A stretch of 64,000 bases of DNA from Bryobacterales bacterium (GCA_022823865.1 JAJEHF010000112.1:1-64000), one strand, 5' to 3'; positions 15,001 to 21,525 are shown, counted from the first letter of the stretch. Notes: generated by a model from the sequence alone, not told the origin. Translations and numbers: made by a program.

Positions 15001-15442
15001 CTCTGGCGCGATGCGCCGAAACGCACTCGAAGGGGCTCCGGTCGCCGATGGCATCGGCGAGAATCCGGCGTACACCGGGGCTTTCGGTGCGTGGGACTGG
15101 ACCGAGGAATGGACCGTCTTCGGGCGCGAATCGGATAGTCTGGTGCAATTCGAATCTATGGCCGCCCGCCAACGAGCGCAGTACCTGGATCGGCTTCGGG
15201 AAGGGATCAACGGTACGGCTCGACCAGCAGCGTTCCTTGCTGAGCGCGACCGGACGGGCTTGGCCGCCAGCACTTTGTTTGTGCTGCCATTTTTCGCCGC
15301 AACTTCCTCTCCGGAGGCTAATCCGCCAGAGCGTGTCTCGGTTGCGCTATCGCTGGAGCTTGTTCAGGATCGGACATCGCGACCCTGTCTGGTTCGACCC
15401 CACAGCGAACTGAGTTCAGTCTGTGGCCTAGGAGGCGAGTAG
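2..15442 (+). CDS. Giant modular secreted/surface protein (Calx-beta, SwmB-like and unnamed repeat domains, two parallel beta-helix inserts), 5'-partial
   Basis: Frame is open from nt 2 (TPGTSGSELSSGV...) through the listed GTG at 38, so the ORF start is not the gene start; stop TAG 15440-15442. Nine 'VPxTWxLxPxGLxxGDSFRLLFV...IYWLGGxKVADDYRDFYDGNWDSN...EVFTGTASDGT' units. Calx-beta signature 'GTATSGTDYxxLxGTLTFAPGETxxTVxVTVxGDxxxExxETVxLxLSxxxNA...GTIxxDD'. Confidence 0.95.
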   Translation, partial: TPGTSGSELSSGVLTSTAAERFYGLSGVFTVGAAPATKLALASATVNHSELALAYGEDLDPDEVPSPGDFAVSVDGAAATVSTVAVSGRTVTLRLSSAVPIGGTVTVSYTAGTTPLRTLLGKLAADFRATAVTNETKPVLSVGAPKVIEGGAGANPVLAFEVTLAPASAQQVRVDYADSAAGTATSGTDYQALTGGTLTFAPAETTKTVGVTVIGDVLEEGNETVVLELSNAVNAGLEGGGETLQATGTIIDDEAPVAGDVPVTWALTPANLAPGEKFRLLFVTSSRTNGRPGRIATYDEFVQQAAADGSVALRPFSQHFRVVASTETDHARDHTLTLFSPSDRGVQIYWLGGAKVADDYRDFYDGNWSSHEPRDPDGEPLAADIEVFTGSESDGTKADGLHLGQRDGEVRGGSPGKAGSELSDTGLLLDSDSPSRLYAISAIFTVVPAPATKLALSTAEANGAELTFSYEADLDPTSVPGPADFSVMVAGSPASVAEVSISGRAVTLTLASAVGIGDVVTASYTPGAKPVRTVLGRLIAGFSDFAVTNNTQPTLSINAPRTVEPDTGEIAFLDFEVVLSPAADAAVTVDYAISEAGTATSGTDYQPLTGGTLTFAPDDTRRTVRVTVIGDEREEDDETIVLELANAVNAALRGGGTTLAGTGTIIDDEAPAAGEVPVTWGLAPSGLIPGAKFRLLLVTSTGRNGRPAATLPYDRHVRSAASSGRAALEPFGAGFRALVSTETDDARDHTATTFSTSDPGVPIYWVGGARVAADYRELYGGSWDSNEPRDENGDLVAADIRVFTGSENDGTKAAGGLHIGHPDADVRSGSPGKNGAEMSDGLLSSRTTARLYGLSAVFTLVQAPSTMLERVSAVVNWSELTLTYASDLDSDYTPPPAEFNVVVDGVAATVVDVSVSGSRLTLVLAEPVPIGGTVTAGYTAGARRLRSVLGVLVPDFPLSAVQNDTQAQLSVSAPRVAEGDAGEERSLDFEVSLRPAVAYEVTVDYSDVSADEGTATSGSDYRALNSGTLTFAPYDTSQTVRVTVLGDAVPEPDETVVLRLSAPTNAAFQSGGPTLDAAGKIGNDDVPVREVLSTWGLVPSDVAIGGSFRLLFVTSSSTRGVFSRIDRYDGHVRDSASTGRAAIRPFSQHLWALISTAEVEAREHTVTGFTTTSQGVPIYWLNGGRVANDYRDFYDGNWASNSPVDELGDDAKTDLGVFTGSASDGTRDPSGFYPGSLLAEDVRLGKPHVPGSEIASQDVIEATGSEPVYGLSGVFTVVAPTGAVIPLVSATAEDENLTLTYGEELDFDSLPAPADFTVTVSGVPRPVTQVTITGSSVNLKLASELVLGEAVAVSYTAGTNPLRSQTGVQAAALSGFVVQNLTKRKLLIGATAAFEGEPLVFSATLSPASDQTVTVQYRTESGTATLGLDFVETTGTLTFVPGETSQAFTVTTIQDDLDEPNETVAVVLSNATNLVFADDQTEVTLVATILDDDETVPLRVPPTWELVPSGLADGDAFRLLFVSSEAAEAVTESIALYDRHVIEAAAAGDGAIRAFSQFFWVLASVAGIDARDYTTTTYTNVDLGVPIYWLGGARVADNYEDFYDGEWASNSPTDEFGESVPAGVEVFTGSNTDGTKDSSGRYLGTLVQGAVTLGKPGTKGLELNANERKLKTSQRPLYGLSGVFIVDKDARVPESATEATLEITPAAVVEGSDAVSVSFTLNLARPARTDQEWEIQIRDETAFSPNDFAATPRLQTVSMASGETSAHGSFEISTTRELDGIPECPESVLVRAVGTTDSGLRVTSASTRLSVIDSEATDALCGPPADGATIVLAPTGARNPEDSTLGPPTEMPDTGPPERLGTSAEFAVWTDRAGYEPGQQMRLFRSVAPQSDGDSYTFFYYLENTRTGARRYFAPGIRSTGLEPTVVDQYGMGEGSFRPAGFEPAIRDLIWSGVAPGIGAWRFVAEVRSADATQVVKVSHARFVVSAGEPRQIGDPDEPLVLTADRTLYSAIVYKLRGTVRVGPGVTLTVEAGTLVKALGPDAMVIVERGGRIEVQGTRRDPVVMTCDAPVGRREPGCWGGLAVLGRAPVDPGDVVPGQSPTDAGMQYGGDAPHDSSGSLRFLRVEFAGGGTEGGSPNPALGFYGVGSGTRVEFVQAHAGRGDGIAFRGGTANCFWCVSSGSLGDLLDWSEGWHGSAQHLFLRQGDGAGHGIHGHGNGGNAEQAGLPAVFNATLVGGADVRPSGAVGDGIRLSGGAALTGGNWVVVNFRGLAVQAGEVEAQRLGNGGEGLGNLILHGNGGGRWFDQVADSIRPLVDFTPRSPELINVRNEPSPDPRPARDSRALDGLAAVTPPATGGPWDRAPYAGAFGSWLWTEEWTFFGREADLRFVRLPVLSVEAASAREGDVIEFVVQMQPQSQDTVTVRYQTASGTATEGADFPHSSGTLTFLPGETVQTISVPISDDEFPEEVEHFLIRFTEPTNAELAGRARALERLGTIYGNDMQPLEVPPTWRLVPTGIAAGDSFRLLFVSSTARDASAYGITAYDDHVRTAAAAGHTSIRPYSGHFRVLASTRDVEARVHTLSTYDSDAGQTGVPIYWVGGGLVADDYRDFYGGNWSSNIPTDEFGSVVDPGIEVFTGSASDGTRDPGSRWLGTQSLPAVRIGKPGESGDELDAGQERLQGSELRFYGLSDVFAVTQASPAHLHPLSATVDGQRLELTYEESLDTSRPPSTDHFTVKVGGVVRTVSEVVVEGPTVVLRLERPVHEDESVTVSYHTLSHRPTRLRGGSGRLVAVFGDRPVSNETTLVLSVAPAGIEEGAQGEAPTLDFEFSLNVPSSSVVSVDYVDTGTGTATPNVDYEARAEGTVIFAPGQVSRIVSVRVLGDDIPEPSETVVLRISGVENAILAGAVRTLDIKGTILNDDSPRIRVPRTWRLTPPGLAVGDSFRLLFVSSVGRDGRASEFAEYDGHVRAAAAGGHGALRPFSDNFQVLASFDGLDARDHTVTRYNERDLGLPIYWLGGDKVADDYRDFYDGDWDSNDPRNEFGGEVGSGVEVFTGTASNGTGHAEGRVLGSEEFSGVLLGHPGQSGNELDSGSIRREGLELGLYGLSGVFVIVPPSGRVASLRSATVNGDELKLAYAEALDSDGVPAASDFDVTVGGVDRSVLNVAVEGDSVTLHLAERVVIGESVSVTYTQGPQPLFTAVGAATEPFSGHPVTNETPFELAVGAGGVLEGGRGSTRILVFEVTLPVPADRVVTVDYADSEGGTATSGSDYVPPAEGTLVFEPGEVLKTVAVTVTGDDLEEVSETVILRLSAATNVALPGGRETLDAEGTIFNDDAQKREVPANWRLIPEGRSVGDSFRLLFVSSLKRDSRPLGLAEYDGHVRAAAAAGHGAVRPFSDHFRVLASSDGVDARDHTVTLYDEMDSGAPIYWLGGDRVADDYRDFYDGSWDSNEPKDEFGDKVGSGVEVFTGTASDGTGHAEGRVVGSPEFAGVLLGQPGRKGMELDSGSIKREGLELSLYGLSGVFVIVPPSGHAATLSAATVTSDELTLAYGEALDSDAVPDAADFEVTVGGVARSVLDVAVAGSSVTLRLAERVAINETVSVTYIPGLHPLRTALGTPADSFSGRPVVNETPVELLVGSGSVLEGGSGSKRILAFEITLAAPTDQVVSVGYRDSQEGTAVAGSDYVPLGEGTIVFEPGEVSRTVTVTVLGDDLEEISETVILRFSGATNAKLAGGAEALDAVGTIFNDDARRLSVPANWGLIPEGLGVGDSFRLLFVSSTKHDARALELAAYDSYVRAAAAGGHEDVQSLNDHFRILASSHSIDARDHIVMLYDELDSGLPIYWLGGDKVADDYRDFYDGNWDSNDPTNESGGRVGRRIEVFTGTASDGTKHADGRFFGSLEFGQVSVGRPGENGKELDSGTSRRRGLELSLYGISGVFQIVPMGESRLALSSAAVDGARLKLTYLEALDPEYQPDPRDFTVIAAGSPIAISKVEAGAAGAMLTLASEVAVGATVTVGYAPGQVPMRSLAGIQASSLADVLVENLTRSQLSIGEAVAREGEPLEFSVRLSRASPERVTVRYGARSGTATETADYVAVLGLLSFFPGETAKTLLITTLHDDQSEAVESVSMVLSDPTNAWFVDGQTEAVGIGRILDADTVAPVPVPPTWDAVPDGVSDGGSFRLLFVTSQTVDASSDDIARYDRHVMESASSSESRIAPFATYVRALASTPGVDARDHTATLATEADQDVSVHWLGGERVADHYGDLYDGNWDSNKPTDESGNPVSGDARVFTGSTRSGTKDSSGAHLGSQQAFGILVGRPAESGRELDSGEASQPLPGLPLYGLTGVFRVDARASLPATAAGVRLALAPSRVSKGTASIEVEATVTLAGPAAEETEWALRVRGAPSVIASDVSATPSVLNVTVPAGRTTGKGTFTLSLARLTETVTQCHETLIVEAVPKRRPQFAAATPTAALHLADLVAESATCAGLAGITSGKAVYGTDSDGWRTRAAAKPRPSYPGPPGTSARLDLSTDLTAYAHGQPLRVLRALGPEGDDRSYTFFYYLEEIRTGRRYYFSPETGSNALSERVVDAFGMEDGAFAAKRIPIIERELAWEGTVPEAGSWQFVAEVRSADAARVVKTAHAKFLVSARQPVHVSEQDRPADIVADRVWTSETVHKLLGPVRVRAGATLVIEAGTLVQALGSEARIVVEPGGRIEVRGTRSEPVVMTCDAPVGSRAAGCWGGLTVMGRALERRRVGGEARFEAAVQRELGGDVIGDSSGTLRYLRVEFAGGGSPPSPAIFLHGVGQGTTIEFVQSHESLGSGIELRGGDVRIDYCVSSGARGNSFAWSEGWRGAVGHLFVRQGPQGGHGISAVGSGGDTVAAGWPVIQGATLVGGGPREFSGVASDGIRLRKGARLKAESLIVTGFAGSAISAGGAEGGEFLAGRSGVRNAIIHSNGGLYGVAQVAASVAPYVDFLDMDPRLRNVRYERNPDPRPRIDSGAMRRNALEGAPVADGIGENPAYTGAFGAWDWTEEWTVFGRESDSLVQFESMAARQRAQYLDRLREGINGTARPAAFLAERDRTGLAASTLFVLPFFAATSSPEANPPERVSVALSLELVQDRTSRPCLVRPHSELSSVCGLGGE
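782..5060 (+). repeat. Module array A: four ~1245-bp tandem modules
   Basis: VPxTW motif starts at about 782, 2028, 3272 and 4497; the window starts inside a preceding module. Confidence 0.9.
5560..7165 (+). repeat. Parallel beta-helix insert, copy A (second-order repeat)
   Basis: Protein 'YTFFYYLENTRTGARRYF...VGPGVTLTVEAGTLVKALG...GGRIEVQGTRRDPVVMTCDAPVG...CWGGLAVLGRAP...WTEEWTFFGRE'; near-copy at 13557-15150. Confidence 0.9.
7517..13060 (+). repeat. Module array B: five ~1245-bp tandem modules
   Basis: VPxTW/VPANW motif starts at about 7517, 8777, 10021, 11267 and 12494; modules 6-8 are the most alike at nucleotide level. Confidence 0.9.
13557..15150 (+). repeat. Parallel beta-helix insert, copy B
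   Basis: Protein 'YTFFYYLEEIRTGRRYYF...VRAGATLVIEAGTLVQALG...GGRIEVRGTRSEPVVMTCDAPVG...CWGGLTVMG...WTEEWTVFGRE'; 'cccgttgtgatgacatg' occurs at 6185 and 14174 (offset 7989 bp). Confidence 0.9.
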
Positions 15443-15908
15443 CATGTCTGCAGGCCGGGAAGCCGATCCTAGGCTGGCAATCAACGTGTGTGCCGACAGA
15501 CAGGCGAGCCAGCTGGGGATGGAAATGTACCAGCCGCTGCCTGGCTGGCTGAAGCTGGCGCGTTATTGCTTCGGTGCGAGACTCAAGGGGGATTGGAAGG
15601 CCGGAGGCGACGGCCAAGAGAGCCGACAGGGCAGGCGGCACATAAATCCTCCCAGCTCGTTCTCCTCGTGGCGCTCTCGCTACGCGTTCCCGCGACGGAA
15701 GTGGTCTGCCGCGCCGCAGCGAGCTTCGCAGCATGTACGAGTACGGTGGGCCGGTGAGAGTGGTCCCGAACTGCCTGTCCGCGGGAACGGTTCAGCAGGG
15801 CCGTTTGGACTGGTCGATGAATGCAAGCCGCGCCGAGTCGAAGACCGAGCCAGAGATTCCAAGATTTCCGGCCGCTATGCGCGGGTGGCCCGGAAATGGG
15901 TGCTTCGT

Positions 15909-18900
15909 ATGCTGACGGCTCTGTTATGTGCTGTGGTCACGACGGCCAGTCCCGTCCACGACGAGCGCGATGCCTTCCTGCCCGCGTGTTTTGCCGAAGG
16001 GGGAAACCCGCTGGGAACGCTTGACGCAGGCACCATGGCGGCGCTGGGAACCGCTCCAAATAACGCCCCCGGTTTAGAGGAAACGCTCGTCTTTCGAGTC
16101 AAGAATGCATGCAGTTGGAGGGGCCCGTCGCCGTTCATGCAATCATCGGCGACGACATCAACAGGTGTGTCCGGGGGCAGTGGCCACACCACGGACGGCC
16201 CCCAGATTGGGCATCACAGTGTTGCGACGAGTCAGACACTGGAGGGCGGTCGGATTCCTGCCTTGCCGGGACTCCCCGACAGTAGTCTCGGCCGCATTGC
16301 GCCGAGCGTCTCCGGTACGCAAGCGATGGTTTCGCGGCAAGCCGCGGCCCCGGCCACCTTGCCGGACCACGGAATTCGGCTCATCCCGACCGATCCAGTC
16401 GGATCCAAGACCCGGATCGACCGGATCGGTAACGGTCGGCGCGAGTTGGCTCTAGAAGGTTTGCGGCCCGAAACGCCAAACGGAGCCAGAATCGGCTACG
16501 ACCACATTGTTCCTCGACTCGCCGCCGGTGGGATCGGACAGCTATCTGGCGACTCAGGAGCCGACCAAGGCGGAAGCACCGGTTCGCAGGGTGTGCCCGC
16601 TGGCGAGGAAGCTCCGGCAGGGACGCAGTCTGTGCAGGTCGTTGATCTCGGCACGTCTGGGTCCATCACACTCACGCTGGAAGGTGGCAGGTGGATGAGT
16701 CACGAGGGGCCGGTAGCAGACGGGTCTTCGATAGCTGCCGCGAACGGAAGTTCGTATACGTTGAGGTACAGGTATGGCCACTGGTCCGCAGAGTTCGTTC
16801 CAGAAGTGAGGAGCATCGTTGGGACAGGACTTGTCGCGACTTGGTTAGAAGATCGTAGCGGATATCGTGTTGGAACGACGGCCCATCTGTCGAAGGAGGG
16901 CCGGGGTGAGGTCTCGGTGGATGGTGCCATGTACCGGGTCTGGGAAGAGGATGGCTCACTTTGGGGTGTGCGCTTCGATGCGCCGCCACATGGCTCGGAA
17001 CCCATCGATGGCCACTACAGCATCGGCCTCCGTGATCAACATATTGCGACGCTCGTTGAGGACGACAAGGAGACCGCCGCCAACGAGGAGGGGACTCGGA
17101 TCCAGGTTGGGGGCGGCGACTTCTCGGTGGACCAACTGCTCGGGGAGGGCTCGGCCGCGTCTGTTGGGAATAGCATCGTGCCCGACGTCCTTGCCGAAAT
17201 CCTAGATCTGAGAAACACTGCGCACGCTCTGTTGGTTAGTTTCGGCGACGACCCGAGCTCCAGTGCTTTCTTGGAATCCGAACTGGATCGGCTCTGGGAG
17301 GAGGTCATAGTCAACATCAAGCGGATATTCCAAGGTGCGGTGCGGGAGTGGCAGCCACTGATTGCTGCGAAAAGGGCGATAGAACGAGAAGAAGATGTCG
17401 TCGAGCAATTCGACGCTGTGGTCACTGCGCTGTCCAGCCTTGAGGCGTTCCAAGCAGCCACTAGCGAGGACGGAGAGGGCATATTCAGAGAGGCCAAGAA
17501 GGGGGAGATCGGCGCCGCTAACGTTTTCGCCGCTCGGCTTTCCAGATCAGAAGCGATCCTCAAGGCGACCGGAGATACGCGTTACGGAGCGGTAAAGACC
17601 GAGGCGCGGAGGCAGCGGAGAGCCGAGGGTGAATTTTCCCTGCGCGGGCCCGGCGCAGGTGCCGGAGTATTCGCATATTCGACGATCCCGGACACGGAGC
17701 GGGCTTCTCGCATAAGTCTCACAGGGGACTCGACCTATCTGGGAGAGACAACAGCGGTCGATGGCGAAGGGAAGTTCTGGACCGCGGATCTTGAGTTGGA
17801 AGTTCGATTCGGGAACGAGACTGTGCGCGGACTGATTACCGGATTGTCGGACGAGAGAGGCAGACCGTGGGTCTACCAGCGGGGGGAGGTCGATGCCATC
17901 TTCCTCCCCGAAGCGAAGCTCGAATTCGACGCAGACTGGGTCGCTCGCCAGAGCCGATCAAATTCGGCTCTGATCCAATACGAAGATAGGTTTGTACGAA
18001 CACGTTCTGTGTCGCGATCGTCGTTCGAGGGGCACTTGCTTGGGATTGGGCCACAGGCAGGCCACCAGGCAGTGGGAGCTTGGTCAATCGGAGTCCCTCA
18101 GGATGGAACTGAATACCTCGCCGGGGCCTTCGGTGCCGTTTTGGTGCGGGATCCGAAGGAAGACGGTCAATCCGGTCCGAGCATCCCGGAGACTGCGACG
18201 CCAGAGACTACGGTCCTGCCGGCAGGGTCCGACATCGAGGATGGTGTCCTGACGCTGACAGGAACGCTGTATGGTCCGAATCCCGAGACTACGCTGACAC
18301 GAGCGGATTGGGATGACGAAATCTTGCTCTTGGACGAGGGGCGGAAGATTGCGGACGTATACGAGTTGCCGCTGGAAGAGGCTCTTGCGAGGAATGGAGC
18401 GGAGCGGGCCTATCTTGGCAGGAACCTTATCCACATGGCGCTCGCAGAGATTACCGATCTTCGGACGGATTTGGCGGCCGTGGTTGGTCTGGGAGATGAA
18501 GGGCCGGCCCTGCTCCGGGAGCGTTCGAGAATTTGGGGCGAGGTCAACGATAGCGTTCAGGCCAGAATCTTCGGGACTGGCGACAAAGCAGTGTCAGAGA
18601 GGGATTTCGCGAATGACGAAGCAGTCCCGGCAGGCGATCCAAGGAAATGGTCGAGCGGGTACCCGACGGCACCCGACGGTAGTCCTGAGGATGCGGCCGC
18701 GCTGAGGGCGATTGACGCGGTCCTGTCGGCACTGCGGGCACCCCGTGCTCTAGCAGAGGCAGTCGCCAAGGGCGAACGCGGCGTATTCACTCGGAGTGAC
18801 GGTTCGCCTTTTCGCCCTCTCGCTGCTGGACAAATCGACGAGATCTGGGATCGGGTAGATGGACGGATTCAGCTCTGGACAGAGTCGACTGACTATACAC

Positions 18901-19553
18901 GGTTCGGCGCATGGAAGAAGCAGACCGCTCCGAATGCGTGGTCCGACTACCGTGATCGGACAGAGAACGACGAGAACGGTCCCAACGCCTTCGCCTACAG
19001 CCCCCTCCCTGAGGCAAACTACAACGACTACAGGTTCCCGGTAGGAGGAACGTCCAGATATAGCGGCAGGACGGTGGCCGTGCAGGGCAAGTCGTTCTAT
19101 AGGGGCACGATCAATCTGCATGTGCGTTGGCACGAGCCGCAGCGGGGACAGTACGACGCCGGGATGCTCACCGCAGTGATCAGCGGTTTGGAAACAGAAC
19201 AAGGAAACGCCATGCGGTACGTGGATCCGGAAATAGGTGGCGGAACAGAGCAATCCATTCGGGAGATCTACTTCGATGGAATCCGAATTGGCATCGACAG
19301 ACGATTCCGACTTCACTTCTCTGACCCGTTGCCGGAGGTGGTTGGAGTTGAGGTTGAGGATATCGGAACCGCTCCCGTCAATATAAGCAGCGATCCGTCC
19401 GTCACCGCTTCAATGACTGGTAAGTTCGTCGGAAGGACACCTGATGGTCCGCAGGCGGCGATAGGCACTTGGACGGTTCGTTCTGGCGGCTCCCGCAGGA
19501 TCGGCACTGGGGGCACGATCCACGGTAGCTTCGGTGTCGAGGTTGAACCCTAG
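15909..19553 (+). CDS. Large secreted protein with internal duplication, unknown function
   Basis: ORF 15444-19553, but in-frame ATG 15909 starts a signal-peptide-like 'MLTALLCAVVTTASP'; residues upstream of it do not look like protein. Two units: 'LAEILDLRN...FAYSTIPD...AVGAWSI..GTEYLAGAFGAVL' and 'LAEITDLRT...FAYSPLPE...AAIGTWTV..GGTIHGSFGVEVEP'. Confidence 0.8.
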   Translation: MLTALLCAVVTTASPVHDERDAFLPACFAEGGNPLGTLDAGTMAALGTAPNNAPGLEETLVFRVKNACSWRGPSPFMQSSATTSTGVSGGSGHTTDGPQIGHHSVATSQTLEGGRIPALPGLPDSSLGRIAPSVSGTQAMVSRQAAAPATLPDHGIRLIPTDPVGSKTRIDRIGNGRRELALEGLRPETPNGARIGYDHIVPRLAAGGIGQLSGDSGADQGGSTGSQGVPAGEEAPAGTQSVQVVDLGTSGSITLTLEGGRWMSHEGPVADGSSIAAANGSSYTLRYRYGHWSAEFVPEVRSIVGTGLVATWLEDRSGYRVGTTAHLSKEGRGEVSVDGAMYRVWEEDGSLWGVRFDAPPHGSEPIDGHYSIGLRDQHIATLVEDDKETAANEEGTRIQVGGGDFSVDQLLGEGSAASVGNSIVPDVLAEILDLRNTAHALLVSFGDDPSSSAFLESELDRLWEEVIVNIKRIFQGAVREWQPLIAAKRAIEREEDVVEQFDAVVTALSSLEAFQAATSEDGEGIFREAKKGEIGAANVFAARLSRSEAILKATGDTRYGAVKTEARRQRRAEGEFSLRGPGAGAGVFAYSTIPDTERASRISLTGDSTYLGETTAVDGEGKFWTADLELEVRFGNETVRGLITGLSDERGRPWVYQRGEVDAIFLPEAKLEFDADWVARQSRSNSALIQYEDRFVRTRSVSRSSFEGHLLGIGPQAGHQAVGAWSIGVPQDGTEYLAGAFGAVLVRDPKEDGQSGPSIPETATPETTVLPAGSDIEDGVLTLTGTLYGPNPETTLTRADWDDEILLLDEGRKIADVYELPLEEALARNGAERAYLGRNLIHMALAEITDLRTDLAAVVGLGDEGPALLRERSRIWGEVNDSVQARIFGTGDKAVSERDFANDEAVPAGDPRKWSSGYPTAPDGSPEDAAALRAIDAVLSALRAPRALAEAVAKGERGVFTRSDGSPFRPLAAGQIDEIWDRVDGRIQLWTESTDYTRFGAWKKQTAPNAWSDYRDRTENDENGPNAFAYSPLPEANYNDYRFPVGGTSRYSGRTVAVQGKSFYRGTINLHVRWHEPQRGQYDAGMLTAVISGLETEQGNAMRYVDPEIGGGTEQSIREIYFDGIRIGIDRRFRLHFSDPLPEVVGVEVEDIGTAPVNISSDPSVTASMTGKFVGRTPDGPQAAIGTWTVRSGGSRRIGTGGTIHGSFGVEVEP

Positions 19554-19849
19554 ATGCCAATCTCGGGGCATTCGGCCGCCGGAGCGGGCGAGCGCACTGG
19601 CAATTGGCGCAACTGTAAATTAATTCGCAAGATTCTCCCCATGGGTTATACTGGTGCGCGGCGAGACGTGGCACCAAGGGATATCGATCTGCTAGCATCC
19701 CAGTCGGCGAGACAGAGCGCTCGTCGACATGGTTCTGTGCTTCCCGTAGCTGCCGAGTGTGTACTGTTTTGGACTGGCCGCAGGATCAGCCCGGCGCTTC
19801 CGACCCATGCAGTGAGGCCGACGAACTTCGCCTCTGAGGCTGAAGAGGA

Positions 19850-21406
19850 ATGATGAACAAGCTGCTGCTTACCGCCTTGGCCGGCGCCATCATCGCGTAT
19901 GCACAGACCCCGGAAGCGCACATGTCAGAGACGGATCCGCCAGAAAAGCAGACGGCGGCATCTTGGCAGATGTTCGTGTCTGGGACTGCTGAGTTGGCCG
20001 ACTATTCCTATGCGGGGTATGCGTTCGGCAGGGAGGCGATCCCCGAAGTCAGTGGGCCGGTCTTCACGATCACGGACTTCGGGGCCAAGCCCAATGACGA
20101 AGAGTCCGACCACGAGGCAATCCAAGCTGCGATTGACGCGGCGTCGGTCAACGGTGGGGTCGTATACTTTCCCGAGGGTCTTTTCCTCACCCATACAGCA
20201 ACTGACTTCTACAACGACCCAATTTTCATTCGCGGTTCTAACGTCGTGCTCCGCGGGGCTAGCCGCGACAGTACGGTCGTAATGCAGGTACAACCTACGA
20301 CCCTAAAGCCCGCATACGGGTTCTGGTCGTTCAAGACCGAGCCGCTCCGTTTGGACAAGAAATCCCGCAAGATCCGAGTCGAGACTGATGCCTATAGAGG
20401 TCAATCGACGCTGCGCTTGGTGGCCAATGCACCGTGGAGCGAAGGACAATGGGTGCAAGTGAGTGCAACATTGAAGGAGCCGAATTCGATATCGGACCAC
20501 ATTTTCCCTTACGAGCCAACCAAGGAACATGGGCTCCAGAAGCTAGCAAGGGCGGGTCTCAAGATCTCCGAAGTTCACAGACTCGAATCAGTCGAGAGAA
20601 ATACCGTAACGTTCCGGGATCCAATGCTGATTGACATCATACGGTCCACCGACAATTGGCGGGTCCAGCAACTGAGTATGGTCACGAACGTTGGGGTCGA
20701 AGACATCGAGTTTCGTGGAAATATCCCGCCAGGGTATACGCATCACAACGGACATGATTCCACTTGGAGTGCCTTCCAGTTGCGCTTTTGTGGCGACTGC
20801 TGGATTCGCCGAGTGCGATTCCGAGACGTATCCAGAGGCATGCAGGTGACTGGGGGTTCTGGTGTGACAGTCGACGACGTGATCATAGAAGGCAGGAATG
20901 GGCATTACTCTGTCATGATCAAGGGCGGAAAGGGAGTTCTTGTGACGAACGTGAACGACTTGGCAAATCAGTATCACGGACCTTCCATCTCTCATGGCGG
21001 AGTGGGCCATGTTTACCACCGGGTTTCAATGCAACCTGACCAGAGCATCGACATCCACAAGACGGAACCGTCGCGCTACAACCTCTACGACATGATCCTA
21101 GGAGGCCGTCTGGACAAGAGCAGCGGCGGAGGGACACCCCCACGTCACCTGAGGGGCCTTACCTTCTGGAATTTCTGGAATGGGTTGACGGAGGCCCACT
21201 ATTCATTCAAATCGAATTCTCTAATAGATCCGAACATCATTGGTCTGCACGGGCAGCCTGCCACGGTCAATCTCGAGACGGTAGGTTTGCTTGATAGCGT
21301 AGGCGAGGATGTTCTTCCCGAAAGTCTCTATGAAGCGCAACTAGCTAGGCGATTGGAATTAGAGGAAAAGGCCTTAGGCGTGGCAGATCAATCGGATGAT
21401 CAATAG
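19850..21406 (+). CDS. Secreted pectate-lyase-superfamily (right-handed beta-helix) protein
   Basis: Signal peptide MMNKLLLTALAGAIIAYA; 'FTITDFGAKPNDEESDHEAIQAAIDAASVNGGVVYFPEGLF' is a typical pectate_lyase_3 start; later 'IRRVRFRDVSRGMQVTGGSGVTVDDVIIEG'. Confidence 0.85.
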   Translation: MMNKLLLTALAGAIIAYAQTPEAHMSETDPPEKQTAASWQMFVSGTAELADYSYAGYAFGREAIPEVSGPVFTITDFGAKPNDEESDHEAIQAAIDAASVNGGVVYFPEGLFLTHTATDFYNDPIFIRGSNVVLRGASRDSTVVMQVQPTTLKPAYGFWSFKTEPLRLDKKSRKIRVETDAYRGQSTLRLVANAPWSEGQWVQVSATLKEPNSISDHIFPYEPTKEHGLQKLARAGLKISEVHRLESVERNTVTFRDPMLIDIIRSTDNWRVQQLSMVTNVGVEDIEFRGNIPPGYTHHNGHDSTWSAFQLRFCGDCWIRRVRFRDVSRGMQVTGGSGVTVDDVIIEGRNGHYSVMIKGGKGVLVTNVNDLANQYHGPSISHGGVGHVYHRVSMQPDQSIDIHKTEPSRYNLYDMILGGRLDKSSGGGTPPRHLRGLTFWNFWNGLTEAHYSFKSNSLIDPNIIGLHGQPATVNLETVGLLDSVGEDVLPESLYEAQLARRLELEEKALGVADQSDDQ

Positions 21407-21525
21407 CTCATCAGCCTGTCGCAGAAGTCTTGGCCGAGCAGATCGCCCCGATTCCGCCGCATCCCAAGCACGGAAGGGCTGTTCGACCGGCTATTGATGG
21501 CGAGTCCAAAACGTTGAATGGCCTC

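Noticed and set aside
14105-15172. 355-aa minus-strand ORF
   Set aside because: Antisense to the second beta-helix; shadow ORF.
1-15442. Repeats considered as CRISPR or transposon arrays
   Set aside because: The repeats are long, in-frame and protein-coding (domain modules); no short direct repeat/spacer pattern.
15444-15908. N-terminal extension of the 1369-aa ORF
   Set aside because: Low-quality protein composition and no signal; ATG 15909 gives a plausible signal peptide.
19554-19853. 99-aa plus-strand ORF
   Set aside because: Intergenic, no homology signal, overlaps the start of the beta-helix gene.
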